Shown here: piece by piece, positions 12,912-13,645 of the stretch
How positions within the stretch are numbered: the stretch's first letter is position 1
How the letters are laid out: each line of letters opens with the position of its first letter
Origin: Gemmatimonadota bacterium
Lineage (GTDB): Bacteria > Latescibacterota > UBA2968 > UBA8231
Direction of reading: 5' to 3'
Assembly: GCA_028875335.1 (NCBI GenBank)
Contig: JAPPEF010000230.1
Span: 1 to 13,645, forward strand
Length of the DNA: 13,645 nt
Program-made: the position numbers and the translations under genes
Notes under the pieces: generated by a model
Seen by the model: the letters and a program-made list of their open reading frames with translations, nothing else
Database searches by the model: none
Told to the model about the DNA's origin: nothing

Positions 12912-12965
12912 CCGTGTGGCCGCGCTGACCGCTTTGGCGCAGAAGCGGGGCGGCGGCCTGCGCCT

Positions 12966-13277
12966 CTATTCGGGCAGCGCGATTTGGGGATCGTCGGGGT
13001 CGGGACGGTAGAGGAGCAGGGTGTTGCCCAAGACTTGCACTAGGTGTGACTCGGTAGCGGCGGCAAGCTGCTCGCCGGCTTCGCGGCGGTCGAGGGGGAT
13101 GTTGCGCTCGCAGCGCACCTTGACCAACTCGCTGTTGGCGTAGGCTTCATTGAGCGAGCGGATAACGGCAGCGGAAAGTCCCTCTTTGCCCAAATACACG
13201 GTCGGGCGCAGCGCGTTGCCTAGGCCGCGCAAGTAGCGGCGGTCTTTGCCGCGGAGCTTAGGTGCGGGATTGGTCAT
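12966..13277 (-). CDS. yhbY: YhbY-like CRM-domain RNA-binding protein
   Basis: The 103-residue protein is a single CRM (CRS1-YhbY) domain. Its landmarks are LRGKDRRYLRGLGNALRPTV, the GKEG loop (YLGKEGLS), then VIRSLNEAYANSELVKVRC and the LVQVLGNTLLLYRP strand near the end. The family binds pre-50S ribosomal particles and is thought to act in large-subunit assembly. A purine-rich AAGGAAGG lies just before the start on the minus strand. It runs toward the membrane gene with a 54-bp gap. A CCGCTT/AAGCGG hairpin is present there but has no T tail. A minus-strand promoter (13321-13349) fits it. It is transcribed away from comEC. Confidence 0.92.
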   Translation of the reverse strand: MTNPAPKLRGKDRRYLRGLGNALRPTVYLGKEGLSAAVIRSLNEAYANSELVKVRCERNIPLDRREAGEQLAAATESHLVQVLGNTLLLYRPDPDDPQIALPE

Positions 13278-13320
13278 CTAACCTTCCTTTTTCAAGACTT
13301 CCTCTTCTTCTTTCAGTCTT

Positions 13321-13349
13321 AGCATACAGACTCGCCAACGTCCTGTCGA
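13321..13349 (-). promoter_or_regulatory. Promoter for yhbY
   Basis: On the minus strand TCGACA (13344-13349) and TATGCT (13321-13326) are 17 nt apart, matching the -35 box in five and the -10 box in four of six positions. It would start transcription near 13314, about 37 nt before the yhbY ATG. It lies in the 102-bp divergent spacer shared with comEC. Confidence 0.55.
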
Positions 13350-13379
13350 GTTGGAACGCTTTTTGCGGTTGGACTTGGT

Positions 13380-13645
13380 ATGTCTGCGAGCAAAAAGACG
13401 CTCCGGCGGCCCGCGCTGTGGACCGCCCTCGGCTTCGGAATCGGCATTTTCCTAGGGCGGACTGTGGAGATGGGCTTGGTTGCAGCGGCCCTGAGCGGGT
13501 TGGCACTTGTCGGCGCGGTCGCAGGCTTCTATCGCAAGGCGCGTTGGACGGGTTGGATGCTGTGGGTGGTCGTCGTCCTGTTAGGCGTTATGCGTTACCA
13601 CATCGACACAGCTCTGTCCCCTTTGCCGCACCTAGTGGCGCTCGA
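13380..13645 (+). CDS. comEC: ComEC/Rec2 competence protein, N-terminal part (cut by window edge)
   Basis: From ATG 13380 an open frame of 88 codons runs off the right edge. It begins MSASKKTLRRPALWTALGFG and has three closely spaced hydrophobic segments (residues about 12-24, 30-47, 54-67), then 'LLGVMRYHIDTALSPLPHLVAL'. That layout is the N-terminal DUF4131 domain of ComEC, the inner-membrane DNA-uptake channel: short basic head, paired helices, then 'G-x-x-R' and a conserved 'lp-HLa' turn. The rest of the channel and its metallo-beta-lactamase-like domain would lie beyond the window, so this is a family call from a short stretch. No strong ribosome binding site is visible. It diverges from yhbY. 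Other DUF4131 proteins are possible but less likely. Confidence 0.7.
   Translation, partial: MSASKKTLRRPALWTALGFGIGIFLGRTVEMGLVAAALSGLALVGAVAGFYRKARWTGWMLWVVVVLLGVMRYHIDTALSPLPHLVAL

Noticed and set aside
12912..12965. Terminator between the membrane gene and yhbY
   Set aside because: A CCGCTT/AAGCGG hairpin exists, but neither strand has a T tract after it.
1..13645. CRISPR arrays, insertion sequences, prophage or tRNA genes
   Set aside because: No regularly spaced repeats, transposase or integrase-like proteins, terminal inverted repeats or tRNA-like cloverleafs were seen.

Overview
The window is ordinary bacterial chromosomal DNA, mostly GC-rich, with dense genes, short spacers and good rho-independent terminators. 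Nothing in it looks like a phage, an insertion sequence or a CRISPR array. The organism cannot be named from the sequence alone. A class I (not class II) lysyl-tRNA synthetase, a DUF6785/6784-type membrane protein, a DUF4910-like aminopeptidase and a lipobox-bearing beta-propeller together suggest a Gram-negative environmental lineage such as Latescibacterota, Poribacteria or a relative. That placement is inference.

Layout. 1-142 (minus): start of an L-rhamnose mutarotase, cut by the window edge. 143-820: a 0.68 kb stretch without a recognised gene. It holds an AT-rich part with a 13-bp tandem repeat, a 43-codon ORF with a strong ribosome binding site, a block of inverted repeats that could be a structured RNA, and two tandem terminators. 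821-1078: a small helix-turn-helix protein followed by a strong terminator. 1201-8273: a tightly coupled four-gene operon of (i) an M28/DUF4910-like peptidase with a winged-helix segment fused to an AAC(3)-type N-acetyltransferase, (ii) a polytopic DUF6785/6784 (OPT-like) membrane protein, (iii) a lipoprotein with a fibronectin-III-like and NHL/beta-propeller body and (iv) an exported TPR protein. 8276-8606: infA with a strong promoter and an unusual hairpin-rich leader. 8665-10239: class I lysyl-tRNA synthetase. 10313-11248: a DUF72/YecE-type protein. 11399-12911: a YtrA-type GntR regulator and a multi-pass membrane protein, visibly more AT-rich than their surroundings and behind their own promoter/operator. 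12966-13277 (minus): YhbY-like CRM-domain RNA-binding protein. 13380-13645: N-terminus of ComEC, cut by the right edge.

How the genes may work together. The operon reads as an envelope-linked module that may handle a peptide or other amide: a hydrolase/acetyltransferase enzyme, a transporter-like permease, an anchored propeller and a TPR scaffold. Two of its three junctions are 4-nt stop/start overlaps. infA, lysK and yhbY are translation or ribosome-assembly genes. The GntR/membrane pair looks like a self-contained, probably acquired, stress or envelope-response cassette. The most promising novelties are the peptidase-acetyltransferase fusion with its operon, the possible autogenous attenuator in front of infA, the similar hairpin pair in front of the small HTH gene, and the structured region at about 390-700.
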